From positions 1-64,000 of the forward strand of contig JAQBYI010000002.1 of the NCBI GenBank assembly GCA_027622655.1: a DNA stretch of 64,000 nt. Reading direction: 5' to 3'. Positions 24,804 to 33,446 of this stretch are shown one piece after another (within the stretch, counting starts at the first letter, position 1; each line of letters begins with the position of its first letter). Under the pieces are notes generated by a model. It made no database searches. It saw only the letters and a list, made by a program, of their open reading frames with translations, and was not told the DNA's origin. Source of the DNA: Gemmatimonadota bacterium (GTDB lineage: Bacteria; Gemmatimonadota; Gemmatimonadetes; Gemmatimonadales; Gemmatimonadaceae). A program made the translations under genes and the position numbers.

Positions 24804-26036
24804 GTGACCGCCCCCGCCCGCACGTTCAACCCGTTTCGCGTTCTCGCGGTCCACAGAAATTTTCGTCTCTTCTGGTTCGGCCAGACCGCGTCGCTCATCG
24901 GCACGTGGATGCAGCAGGTTTCCACCGCTTGGCTCGCGCTCGAACTCACGAACGACGCCTTCATGGTCGGCATCGTCGGCGCGGCGGGCACGCTCCCGAT
25001 GCTGCTCTTTTCGATGCCCGCCGGCGTCTTTGCCGACAAGAGCCGAAAGCTGCGGCTCGTGCGCTTCGCCCAGATGTGCTTCGTTGTGCAGGCCACGACG
25101 CTCTGGTGGTTCACCTGGAGCGGGCACGTGACGATCGGTGTGCTCATCGCACTCGTGCTCGTGTCGGGAATGCTCGAGGCCTTCGAGATTCCCGCGCGTC
25201 AGTCGCTGATCATTCGCCTCGTCAACAAGGACGACCTGCAGGACGCGATCGCGCTGAACTCCGGCGGATTCAACCTTGCCCGCATCATTGGTCCGAGCAT
25301 TGCCGCCGTGGTCATCGCACAGCTCGGCATCGCGTGGTGCTTCGGCATCAACGCGCTCAGCTATGTCGCGGTGCTGATCGCCATTTCGATGATCCGGATC
25401 CCCGCGGGAATCGACGAGCCCGGCGAATCGAAGCACTCCACGATGCAAGGCATTCGCGAAGCCTTCGCGTACGTGCGCGGCGACCGGATGATGTGGATCC
25501 TGATTCGCGTGGTGGCGCTCTTCTCGCTCCTCGGCATCCCGATTCTCACCATGCTCCCGGTGATGGCGCGAGACCATCTCAATCTCGGCGCCGGCGGATA
25601 TGGCGCGCTGATGATGTCGTTCGGGCTCGGTGCGCTACTCGGCGCGCTGATCATCGCAGGGCAGGGTGGCGTCCTTCGGCGTGGCCGCGTTCTGACTGTC
25701 AGCTCGGTCACGCTTGGTCTCGCGATGCTCGTCTTTGGCGTGTCCACGTCGCCGATTCTCTCGGGAGCTATGCTCGTAGTCTGCGGAATGGCGATGATGG
25801 GCAACAACGCGCTGATAAACGGACTGATGCAGTCGCGGATGCCGGACGCACTGCGTGCACGCGTGATGGCGCTCTACGTCACCGTGTACATCGGAATGCA
25901 TCCGGTCGGCTCGGCGGTCGCCGGTTGGTTTGCGCGCGAGGTCGGAGTGTCGTACACCGTCACCGGAATGGGAACGCTGCTCTTCGTTTCCGCGGCGCTG
26001 GTGTTCCGCCGGTATCCGGAGTTGCGACGGGCGTAG
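24804..26036 (+). CDS. MFS transporter (MFS_3/EntS-like exporter)
   Basis: About 12 transmembrane segments in 410 residues. Family features are NFRLFWFGQTASLIGTWMQQVSTAWLALELT at the N-terminus, GVFADKSRKLRLVR in the 2-3 loop, the proline-rich EAFEIPARQSLI, GFNLARIIGPSIAAVVIA, and GMHPVGSAVAGWFA near the end. MFS_3 members export siderophores or small metabolites; the cargo here is unknown. The GTG at 24804 (VTAPARTFNPFRVL) is the natural start. The open frame runs upstream through the GxxExxY cassette without similarity. Confidence 0.9.
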   Translation: MTAPARTFNPFRVLAVHRNFRLFWFGQTASLIGTWMQQVSTAWLALELTNDAFMVGIVGAAGTLPMLLFSMPAGVFADKSRKLRLVRFAQMCFVVQATTLWWFTWSGHVTIGVLIALVLVSGMLEAFEIPARQSLIIRLVNKDDLQDAIALNSGGFNLARIIGPSIAAVVIAQLGIAWCFGINALSYVAVLIAISMIRIPAGIDEPGESKHSTMQGIREAFAYVRGDRMMWILIRVVALFSLLGIPILTMLPVMARDHLNLGAGGYGALMMSFGLGALLGALIIAGQGGVLRRGRVLTVSSVTLGLAMLVFGVSTSPILSGAMLVVCGMAMMGNNALINGLMQSRMPDALRARVMALYVTVYIGMHPVGSAVAGWFAREVGVSYTVTGMGTLLFVSAALVFRRYPELRRA

Positions 26037-26042
26037 CTCTCG

Positions 26043-27719
26043 CTACCCGTCCGTGAGTTGAGCCGGAGCCACGGCGCGGTCGCGCTGCAGGTTTCCGACG
26101 CTGCGCCACGAGAACCACCCGAGCGCAATCGCAAAGAGAATCAGCCCCACGATCAACGCCGCGCGGTCACCTCCGGCAAACGAGATGCGCGCGCGAGCAC
26201 CCTTCGGCGCAGGTTCAGTGTTGGCGGCGGCACCATTCGGGGCAGGCTCAGTGTTGGCGGTGGCACCACCCTTCGGCGCGAACTGGATCACGCAACCCGT
26301 GACGATCGATCCGACGATAAATGCCTGGAACAGCAACAGCAGCGACATGTCCAGCCACTGCTTTCCGGTGAAGCTGAACATGTGCAGGCCGAGGAACGGT
26401 CCGAACTTTCGCCAGAACGCCGATCGTCGCTGGAGCACCTGGCCATTCGCCATCGCGACATAGACGTCACTGTTGCCGCGATCGCCAAACCGGAATCGGT
26501 AGGCGGGCACATTGCGGTTGAGGTCCATCCAGAGCTGCTGCGACTTCCCCACGTAGAAGTAGGTCGGCTGACCCTCAACCTCCTGCTGCGCAATGCGGGC
26601 CGCAAGTTGGACCGGCAGTACCTCGGATCGTTCGCCCGTGGGCGCAAAGAAGACTTCACCCAGCTCGCTCTGCTTTTGCACCACGATCCAACCCTGACGA
26701 TCATCAAGCCTGCGCCATTCGATGGCCTGCACCGGACGCGGGCTCGGCGCAAGCTGCGGCGTGGTTAGGCGGAGAACGGTCTGCGGATCGGCCAGCTGTT
26801 CGCTCGTTGCGATTCCCGCCGTCCATTCGCGGTTGATGCTGGCCTTTCCACGGAACGGATTCTCCAGCGGACCAAAGCTGATCCACATGTAGATTCCTGC
26901 GCCCATCTCGAGGATCAGCAGCCCCGCCACGACTGCGCCGAACTTGCGATGAAAGTTCCGGTTTCGAACCTGTGTCACCCGACCGGGCGCGATGTCCCTG
27001 CTGCTGCGCCACCAGAACAACTGGTAGCCAAACAGCGAAAGCAGAATGACACCCGAGGCACTCGTCAGCAGGAACGTCGTCCAGACGGCGAGGTGGTCGC
27101 TCAACTGGTTGATATGAAAAATCCGGTACCACCAGTTGAAGCGTCCGGATTCCGCGTTGAGGCGACGCAGCGTGCGACCTTCGTCTCGCGACAGCACGAG
27201 CGTGGCGGGCTGATCACCCACTACGTACGCCTTCACGGCCGGCACCCGATTCACGTCGTAGTACCGGTTGTACTCGGGGCCTTCCTCGAGGCTCGCGAAT
27301 CGTGCGCCGGCCAGCGCTTCGCTCGCGACCGTCGCCATGTTCTCGTCCGAGAGTGGATCGAGCCGTGCGCCCGTTCGCGCGTCGAACACCATCGCAAGCG
27401 CCGACGGCGTGGGCTTGACCGTATACCAGAGGTGTGGCCCGCGGGACTGAAGGCGCAGCCAATAGATGCGCTCCAGGCCGTGCTCGGACGCGAGTCGCTG
27501 CAGCAGCGCGCTTGGCGAAATGCGCGCGGAGTCCAGCGTTACATCAACGGAGTTGTACGGATTGAGCTCGTAGTTGCCCGCGAGGCCGTTTGGCGCATTC
27601 ATCGTGACCAGCATCATCGCGACCGATGACGCGATCCACCCGAGCAGTGGCAGCGTCAGGATGAGCCCGAGCCACTTGTGCCACGATGCGACTCGCGCCT
27701 TTCCGCGGGTGCCGATCAT
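26043..27719 (-). CDS. PepSY-associated transmembrane protein
   Basis: The 558-residue protein has five membrane helices: WHKWLGLILTLPLLGWIASS near the N-terminus, LAVWTTFLLTSASGVILLSL, FHRKFGAVVAGLLILEMGAG, MSLLLLFQAFIVGSIVTGCV and AALIVGLILFAIALGWFSW. Large extracytoplasmic PepSY-like stretches lie between them. A C-terminal cytosolic or linker segment carries a short tandem repeat of the type ANTEPAPxG. PepSY-TM proteins are linked to iron/siderophore or ferric reductase functions. ATG 27719 has GGAGAAG just upstream. Convergent with the MFS gene at 24804-26036 (6 bp apart). Confidence 0.85.
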   Translation of the reverse strand: MIGTRGKARVASWHKWLGLILTLPLLGWIASSVAMMLVTMNAPNGLAGNYELNPYNSVDVTLDSARISPSALLQRLASEHGLERIYWLRLQSRGPHLWYTVKPTPSALAMVFDARTGARLDPLSDENMATVASEALAGARFASLEEGPEYNRYYDVNRVPAVKAYVVGDQPATLVLSRDEGRTLRRLNAESGRFNWWYRIFHINQLSDHLAVWTTFLLTSASGVILLSLFGYQLFWWRSSRDIAPGRVTQVRNRNFHRKFGAVVAGLLILEMGAGIYMWISFGPLENPFRGKASINREWTAGIATSEQLADPQTVLRLTTPQLAPSPRPVQAIEWRRLDDRQGWIVVQKQSELGEVFFAPTGERSEVLPVQLAARIAQQEVEGQPTYFYVGKSQQLWMDLNRNVPAYRFRFGDRGNSDVYVAMANGQVLQRRSAFWRKFGPFLGLHMFSFTGKQWLDMSLLLLFQAFIVGSIVTGCVIQFAPKGGATANTEPAPNGAAANTEPAPKGARARISFAGGDRAALIVGLILFAIALGWFSWRSVGNLQRDRAVAPAQLTDG

Positions 27720-27821
27720 TGCTTCTCCGTCGCGATTCAGGGTTCCAGACGCATCATCGGTCCGCCGTGTGCAAACCGGCGCCGCCAATGTTTGCGCGAC
27801 GCCGGCTGCACGTTCAGCTGA

Positions 27822-30383
27822 CTACCACTGCCAGTAGTCGTACAACCACGAACAGGGCGGCTCCATTCGGCGAAGGAACTGCATTCCAGGATCACCGATC
27901 GGCGCACCCGGAGGAGCAGTCTCGGTGGCCATTCGCGTCGCCGGCATCGCCGGACGCTCGAGGAATCGCTTGATGTCTGCAGCGAGCAAGGTGACGTGCG
28001 CCGTGCCGCCGTCGCCCATCGTTGCCGCTGCCGTCGCCTGACGATCATATGCCGCCTGGTGCTGCTTGAGCTTCATCGACGCAATCGCGCGCACCTGCGC
28101 CATGTCGGCACGCTCGGCGAGCGACATCACGCCCTCGACCACCACTCGCTCGGTCGCCCTCTGCACCTCGGCGTGATAGCCGTTGTTCGACGCCGATGGC
28201 GCGGTTGCTGCGAAGAGCGCGTCAATCACACCATCGAGACCCGGCTGCGTGGCGTCGAGCATCTTCTGTTCCACCATCCGGGCCGCGCGCGACGGAGTGA
28301 GCAGGCTCGAGACGACGATGTCGGCCGTGACTACGGCCGGCGTGATTGCGTCGAACATCGATCCCGTGTAACGCGGGAACAGCTCGCGTGAGCCGCCATA
28401 GCCCGGCGGACGCGGCGGAATCTTCGCGAGCAACGGTTCAGGTAGTGCCAGCGCCGATGGTGCGAGCGCCGCCATCAACGCACGCAGCGCTGCGGACTGT
28501 TCGTTCGCGGGAACCGGACGCACTGGCTCGAGTCCGTCGCCACGCATCGCGTACGTGTAGTACATCCCGCCGAGCGTGGTCGCGGTGGCTTCCATCGAAT
28601 ACCGATGGTGCAGGTAGAGCGGAACTAGCGCGTCCTCGATTTCGGCGAGCGGGGCGTTACGCTTGATCGCATTCTCGCCAAATCGCAAGAGTGCCACGCG
28701 TCGCACTTCCATGATTCGTGCGAGTTCCGCGGCCTGGTCGGTGCCGTTCACCCATTGGTCTGCTGCGGGCGTGCCATCGAGATCCTGATTCGACATGTAC
28801 CTGACGTCGCGCGCCCACGCCTGGTCGATAATCCGGCGCAACGCCTGTGTTTCATTCGTGCCCGGCGGGAAATCGGTGTAGCCGTAGGCGATGCTCACCT
28901 TGTCCCACTCACCGATCTCGTCGGTGTACGCCTGGGAAATGTCGATCGTGCCGTTGGGCCGCAGCGTGACGAGCGGCTGCGGATAGTCGAGTACGCTGAT
29001 CCGGCCGGCCGTACTGTTGTAATAGTTGTGCCCGAGTCCAAGCGTATGACCGATTTCGTGCGCCGAGAGCTGGCGAATGCGCTGCAGCGACCACTTTTCG
29101 ATATCGGCTGACTTTTCGTCGCCCGTTACGTAGGGCTGCACGAGTCCCTCGAAGATCATCCAGTCCTGCCGCACGCGGAGCGATCCCAGCGTGACCACGC
29201 CCTTGAGGATCTCGCCAGTGCGCGGATCGGTAACGCTGCCGCCGCTGCTCCAACCTCGCGTGGATCGGTGCACCCAGTTGACGACGTTGTAGCGGATGTC
29301 GTGTGAGCTCGCGCTGTCGGGGAGCATCTCAAAGCGAAACGCGTTTCGATAACCCGCCGCCGTGAAGGCCTGATTCCACCATCGTCCGCCGGTGAGCAGC
29401 GCCGTGCGGATCGGCTCCGGCGTCCCTGGGTCGAGATAGTAGATGATCGGCTTGACCGGATCGCTCATGGTCGCCGAGGGATTCTGCTTCTTGAGTCGGT
29501 GGCGCGGGATGAATCGCTTGGTGATCGATTCACCGAGTGGCGTGGAATAGTCGTCGAACGAGAACGCGCCGAAGCCCGAGCGCGGGTCGTGCGCACGCGG
29601 GGTGAAGTCGCCGTCCGGCAGTTCGACGAACGACTGATGGATGCGCAGGCTCGCTGCTTCACCCGATGCGGCGACGCTGTTGACACCTTCGAACGATCCG
29701 CCTCCTCGGCCGCCGCGCCCGCCACCGCCTGCCTGCGCGATGAACGTCAGCTCGGCTTCCATCTCCGTGTTCTTGGGGAAGTTCATCGTCATCGGCATGT
29801 AGATCGAACTGCGCGTGTTGTCGAGTCGGTACGAGCCCGGTGTGAGACGCGGCGCGATGTTCGTCGCGTCGCGAATCAGGAAGTCGGTCATGTCGACGAG
29901 CACGCGCGCGCCGCCATTGCTCTCGGCGGCAACCGTGAAGCCCCAGAGCACCGATCGCGCGAACGCGTCGCGCACGGCGCGGACTTCCTGCGGATTGTTG
30001 CTGCTCGAGCGGAAGCGGTAATTCGGCTGCACCATCATGACCTTCGTGCCCGTGCGCTCGAAGAAGACGATGCGCGATCCCATCCCGCCGCCACGATCGA
30101 GCCCGATGTCGTTTGAGCCGAGCCCCGCGGCGAGGCCCGTGAGGTTGAGCACTTCAGTATTGAAGCGCCCGATCTCCATGAAGAGCTGGCCGGCGGCGGC
30201 GTCGTAATAGAGCGGGAAGTAGCCGTCGAGCTTCTGCATTCCGGCCGTGCGGTCTTCGATGGTGCGCGTGGGCGCCTGAGCACCGCCGCGCTGGGCGTGA
30301 CTCGCGGAGGGTGCAAGGAGTGCGACGGCGACGGCGGCTGTGGCAAGCGTCGTCAGGCGTGCGCGGACTCGTGTAACGGGCAT
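27822..30383 (-). CDS. Secreted zinc-dependent metalloprotease (DUF5117/DUF4953 type)
   Basis: An 853-residue protein with a Sec signal peptide (RARLTTLATAAVAVALLAPSASHAQ). A beta-rich N-terminal domain follows (residues about 40-280, with a short Gly/Arg-rich insertion AGGGGRGGRGGGS). The metzincin-type zinc site is SAHEIGHTLGLGHNYYNST (HExxHxxGxxH) near residue 450. A helical C-terminal domain continues to the end. These large secreted proteases occur in Gemmatimonadota and Bacteroidota. ATG 30383 has AGAGGA upstream. The open frame continues to 30917 through the DUF2867 fragment region on the other strand, without similarity. Extracellular protein degradation is the likely role. Confidence 0.9.
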   Translation of the reverse strand: MPVTRVRARLTTLATAAVAVALLAPSASHAQRGGAQAPTRTIEDRTAGMQKLDGYFPLYYDAAAGQLFMEIGRFNTEVLNLTGLAAGLGSNDIGLDRGGGMGSRIVFFERTGTKVMMVQPNYRFRSSSNNPQEVRAVRDAFARSVLWGFTVAAESNGGARVLVDMTDFLIRDATNIAPRLTPGSYRLDNTRSSIYMPMTMNFPKNTEMEAELTFIAQAGGGGRGGRGGGSFEGVNSVAASGEAASLRIHQSFVELPDGDFTPRAHDPRSGFGAFSFDDYSTPLGESITKRFIPRHRLKKQNPSATMSDPVKPIIYYLDPGTPEPIRTALLTGGRWWNQAFTAAGYRNAFRFEMLPDSASSHDIRYNVVNWVHRSTRGWSSGGSVTDPRTGEILKGVVTLGSLRVRQDWMIFEGLVQPYVTGDEKSADIEKWSLQRIRQLSAHEIGHTLGLGHNYYNSTAGRISVLDYPQPLVTLRPNGTIDISQAYTDEIGEWDKVSIAYGYTDFPPGTNETQALRRIIDQAWARDVRYMSNQDLDGTPAADQWVNGTDQAAELARIMEVRRVALLRFGENAIKRNAPLAEIEDALVPLYLHHRYSMEATATTLGGMYYTYAMRGDGLEPVRPVPANEQSAALRALMAALAPSALALPEPLLAKIPPRPPGYGGSRELFPRYTGSMFDAITPAVVTADIVVSSLLTPSRAARMVEQKMLDATQPGLDGVIDALFAATAPSASNNGYHAEVQRATERVVVEGVMSLAERADMAQVRAIASMKLKQHQAAYDRQATAAATMGDGGTAHVTLLAADIKRFLERPAMPATRMATETAPPGAPIGDPGMQFLRRMEPPCSWLYDYWQW

Positions 30384-30443
30384 GGCAACATCCTCTATTG
30401 ATGGACGAGGGGTGGATAGAGCCAATCTGGGGCGGAGGGTGGG

Positions 30444-30809
30444 GTGGGGGCCAGAGGGCGGCGAGGTGCTGCCGGTGTTGGATTGCGCCGGGGGCGCCGC
30501 AACCCCGACAAACTGCGGCCCGGCGACGCGCTCGACTTCTGGCGGGTCGAGGAAGTAATTCCCGGACGCCTCATCCGCCTGCGTGCCGAAATGAAAGTGC
30601 CCGGCAGGGCGTGGCTGCAGTTCGAGGCATCGGACGGGCCCGGCGGGGGCGCACTGCTCGTGCAGACGGCGTTCTTCGAACCGCACGGCTTCTTCGGCCT
30701 GCTCTACTGGTATGCGCTGCACCCCATCCACGAGTTCTTCTTCGCCGGGATGTCGCGCGCGATCGCGCGCCGCGCCGAGCGGGCGGGCACTCCGCCGCTG
30801 CGCTCGTAG
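30444..30809 (+). pseudogene. Orphan DUF2867 fragment of an SDR-family oxidoreductase
   Basis: The frame matches the C-terminal DUF2867 domain of YbjT-like SDR proteins (GVGLRRGRR, LRPGDALDFWRVEEVIPG, RLRAEMKVPGRAWLQFEA, FFEPHGFFGLLYWYALHPIHEFFFAGM). The Rossmann nucleotide-binding domain that normally precedes it is absent. Upstream sequence is low-complexity G-rich and does not restore it in any frame. This is most likely a truncated relic rather than a working small protein. Confidence 0.7.
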
Positions 30810-30924
30810 TGTTCCTGGACTCGGCGATCTGAACAGCCGGGGGCAGGGGTAACAGTCCAGGGCCCCGATCGGGCAGCTCTCGCGATTCGCTAACTTGGAC
30901 GTTCGCCATGCATCCAACTATTCA

Positions 30925-31383
30925 ATGATCCTCCGCGGCCCCACCGTTGCCGTTCTCCGTAGGGCCGTTCTGGCGATTCTCGTCATTGGGCTCGTGGGCA
31001 CGGAAATCGAGCTACTTCTATTGAAGCACACCGACGGCGTGTGGCAGCTCATTCCGATCGTGCTGCAGGGCGCGGTCATTCTGGTGCTCATCTGGTTCGG
31101 CATCGCCAAGAGCGCCGCGTCGCTTCGCGCGCTGCAGGGTCTGATGTTCGCCTGCCTCATCGCCGGCGGGATTGGGGTGTATCAGCATTTCGAGGCCAAC
31201 GTCGAGTACGCCAGCGACTCCAATCCGTCGCTTTCCGGCAGCGATTTGTACAAGGAGGCCGTATTAGGTTCGACGCCCACTCTTGCGCCGGGCACGATGG
31301 TGCAGCTGGCGCTCCTTGGTCTCGCCTTCACTTTTCGTCATCCGCGTCTGCGCGGATCAGATCACGAAACCGAAGTATCCTGA
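30925..31383 (+). CDS. Small integral membrane protein of unknown function
   Basis: Three to four hydrophobic helices in about 152 residues: LRRAVLAILVIGLVGTEIELLLL, LIPIVLQGAVILVLIWFGIA, LRALQGLMFACLIAGGIGVY, and LAPGTMVQLALLGLAFTF near the C-terminus. A polar loop (about 100-127) is predicted outside. No family is recognised. A TTG at 30895 could also initiate. The next gene starts 26 bp downstream. Confidence 0.6.
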   Translation: MILRGPTVAVLRRAVLAILVIGLVGTEIELLLLKHTDGVWQLIPIVLQGAVILVLIWFGIAKSAASLRALQGLMFACLIAGGIGVYQHFEANVEYASDSNPSLSGSDLYKEAVLGSTPTLAPGTMVQLALLGLAFTFRHPRLRGSDHETEVS

Positions 31384-31408
31384 TTTCCCAAATAGAGGTC
31401 GGATTCCC

Positions 31409-32074
31409 ATGAAGAACCTGAATACCTCAATTCGTTCGGTCGCCACGATTGGTTTCGCGTGCGCGCTTGTCGTCGCGCCGGCCTCGGCGCAGCTCGGTCG
31501 CCAGCAGGGGCTCGTCGAGCCCAACGTTGCTGCCGACAGCACGATGGCCGCGCTCCCGCACATGAATGCCGCCATCGCGACCGCGCTCAAGGACGCGCGG
31601 CCGATTCTGAGTGCGGTCGCACTCGACAGCATCCTTTCGTCGAAGTCGCTGACCAAAACGCAACGCACCGAACTCTACGCGAAGATGTTCGTGCACGTGG
31701 ACGTGAATCGCGGTACGGACGTCGAGTTCATGCTCATTCCCGGCGTCGACGCGACGAAGCTTGCCGCTCTCAAGGCGCACCGCGCGTGGGCGACGTTCGA
31801 CCAGTTTGCCACGGAAATGACCAAGGCCACGAGTGCCGCTGAGGCGGCCAGACTGGAACAGTACGTCTTCATCCCGGTCGAGCTGAACACGTTCACCGAT
31901 CCGATCATGGATTCGTTCGCCAGCATCGGCGTGGGCACGCGGCAGTGGAAGCGCGAGTTCGCCGAGTATCGCCCGTGGACGTCGATGGAGCAGTTCGATC
32001 GCGACATCGGCAAGTATCTGCGCGCGCGCCCGGCGGAGCTGAACCGGCTGCGTCGGTACGTGATCATCAAGTAG
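31409..32074 (+). CDS. Exported protein with two helix-hairpin-helix-like (ComEA-type) repeats
   Basis: The 221-residue product has a Sec signal peptide (IRSVATIGFACALVVAPASAQ). Its mature part is rich in helices. Two segments resemble the short HhH repeats of ComEA-like proteins: VEFMLIPGVDATKLAALKAHRAWATFDQF (about residues 110-140) and YRPWTSMEQFDRDIGKYL (about 187-205). ComEA-type HhH domains bind DNA outside the cell membrane. Here the similarity is partial, so DNA binding is only a suggestion. ATG 31409 follows an AGAGGT site. A large hairpin follows the stop. Confidence 0.65.
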   Translation: MKNLNTSIRSVATIGFACALVVAPASAQLGRQQGLVEPNVAADSTMAALPHMNAAIATALKDARPILSAVALDSILSSKSLTKTQRTELYAKMFVHVDVNRGTDVEFMLIPGVDATKLAALKAHRAWATFDQFATEMTKATSAAEAARLEQYVFIPVELNTFTDPIMDSFASIGVGTRQWKREFAEYRPWTSMEQFDRDIGKYLRARPAELNRLRRYVIIK

Positions 32075-32075
32075 C

Positions 32076-32139
32076 CGCTTCGCGAGCGTTTACGCTCAGC
32101 GCGCGGGGTGGGTTCCGCGCGCTGGGCGCTCGCGAGGCG
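32076..32139. repeat. Nested inverted repeats forming a long hairpin after the HhH gene
   Basis: An outer 13-bp pair (32076-32088 with 32127-32139, one mismatch) encloses a perfect 10-bp pair (CAGCGCGCGG, 32097-32106; CCGCGCGCTG, 32115-32124). It follows the stop codon by one to two bases. It could act as a transcription terminator or mRNA-stabilising structure, but no T-tract is present. Confidence 0.6.
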
Positions 32140-32219
32140 TTCCCTTCGGGCTGGCTAATGCTCGCCGCCGGAACTGCAACTACCCCGGCGGCTGCGCACG
32201 CCACCCTCCAGGGAACGCC
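32136..32219. repeat. 10-bp inverted repeat spanning the 32.1-32.2 kb gap
   Basis: GGCGTTCCCT (32136-32145) and AGGGAACGCC (32210-32219) are a perfect inverted pair. The left arm overlaps the right side of the hairpin at 32076-32139. The whole 194-bp gap before the FAH gene is thus dominated by palindromic elements. No gene is seen in it. Confidence 0.6.
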
Positions 32220-32268
32220 ACTCGCTCGCGCCTGAGCCAAGCTGAGCCACGACGGAGCCAGAAAACGG

Positions 32269-33372
32269 CTACGGCTGTGGCGCCGCGACCACCGGGTTCG
32301 ACAGCGTTCCGACGCCGTGGTATGTGCACGCCATCTTGTCGCCGCCCTTGAGCAGGATCGGGGGCGTGCGCGCCGACCCGACGCCGGGGGGCGTGCCAGT
32401 CGCGATCACGTCGCCGGGGCGGAGCGTCATGATGTGCGACGCGTACGAGACCTGCTCGAACACGTTGTGAATCATTTGCGACGTGCTGCCTTGCTGGAGC
32501 ACTTCGCCGTTCAGGGCGAACGTGATCGCGAGGTCGCCGACGTTCGGTACGAACTCCTTTGGTGTGATGAACGGACCCATCGGGGCGAACGTGTCGTGAT
32601 TCTTGGATACCACCCAATCCGATCCATGGCGCGTGTCGCCACGCCCGCCGCGATCGGACATGTCGTTCTCAATGGTGTAGCCGAAGATGTAGTCGTTGGC
32701 GTTCGCGACAGCGACGCGGCTGGCCGGCCGTCCGATGACGAGCCCCATTTCGCATTCCCACTCAACCTGTGTGCGCCCGACCGGGATGATCACGTTCGCC
32801 CCATCGGCGACGATCACGCCGGGTGTCTTCATGAACATGTACGGGTTCCACCGGGTGTCGTTGGGCGCGCGCTCCCAAATGCCGGGTGCGCTGCGCGTGC
32901 CGGGGAGGGCACCGCCAGCCGTGGGCGCGGCCTGACCGACTTCACGATTGCGCGCCATCTCGATGTCGTGCTCGCGGTAATTCACGGCCACGTTGAGCAT
33001 CGTAGTGGGATACATGATCGGCGGCAGGATTTTCACCGCGGCGAGATCGTACACATATGAAGGGTGCGTGCTGCGCGTCACATCGCCGGCGGCGCGAATC
33101 AGCTCCACGATTCGCGAACGCACGCCGCTCTCGTACCGGGCGATGAGATCCTTCATGTCGGTCGGCGCCGCGAGCGTGGAGGCGGGCGACCGGACGGCCG
33201 CGTGCGCTGCGGCGAAGTCGATGACGTGCGACTCGCGCAGGACTATTCCCACGAACGGGCGGCCGGCGCGTTCGAACGTGCCGACCTTGAACGGTTCGGG
33301 CGACGCCTGCGCGGCGGCTTCGTGGCCGAAAGCAGCCAGAAGGAGCGCGACGGTGGCGAGGGCGATTCTCAT
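32269..33372 (-). CDS. Exported fumarylacetoacetate hydrolase (FAH) family protein
   Basis: A signal peptide (RIALATVALLLAAFGHEAAAQ) precedes a typical FAH C-terminal fold. The metal-binding Glu residues lie in EWECEMGLVIGRPASRV, followed by DYIFGYTIENDMSDRG, the conserved Lys in VVSKNHDTFAPMGPFI and the late GDVIATGTPPGVGSAR. FAH enzymes hydrolyse or decarboxylate C-C bonds in aromatic degradation. The family is usually cytosolic, so export is unusual. A roughly 100-residue N-terminal part is typical of the two-domain members. The start is set by the signal peptide. Confidence 0.88.
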   Translation of the reverse strand: MRIALATVALLLAAFGHEAAAQASPEPFKVGTFERAGRPFVGIVLRESHVIDFAAAHAAVRSPASTLAAPTDMKDLIARYESGVRSRIVELIRAAGDVTRSTHPSYVYDLAAVKILPPIMYPTTMLNVAVNYREHDIEMARNREVGQAAPTAGGALPGTRSAPGIWERAPNDTRWNPYMFMKTPGVIVADGANVIIPVGRTQVEWECEMGLVIGRPASRVAVANANDYIFGYTIENDMSDRGGRGDTRHGSDWVVSKNHDTFAPMGPFITPKEFVPNVGDLAITFALNGEVLQQGSTSQMIHNVFEQVSYASHIMTLRPGDVIATGTPPGVGSARTPPILLKGGDKMACTYHGVGTLSNPVVAAPQP

Positions 33373-33446
33373 TGGTGTTCTCCTTGCAGGTGAGGCGACG
33401 CGTTCGGTCGACCGGATGCGGAGAGTATAGCATCCGATGCTGCGCT

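Noticed and set aside
27822-30917. Long 1031-codon frame for the metalloprotease
   Set aside because: The signal peptide and ribosome-binding site place the start at 30383; the upstream part is antisense to the DUF2867 fragment.
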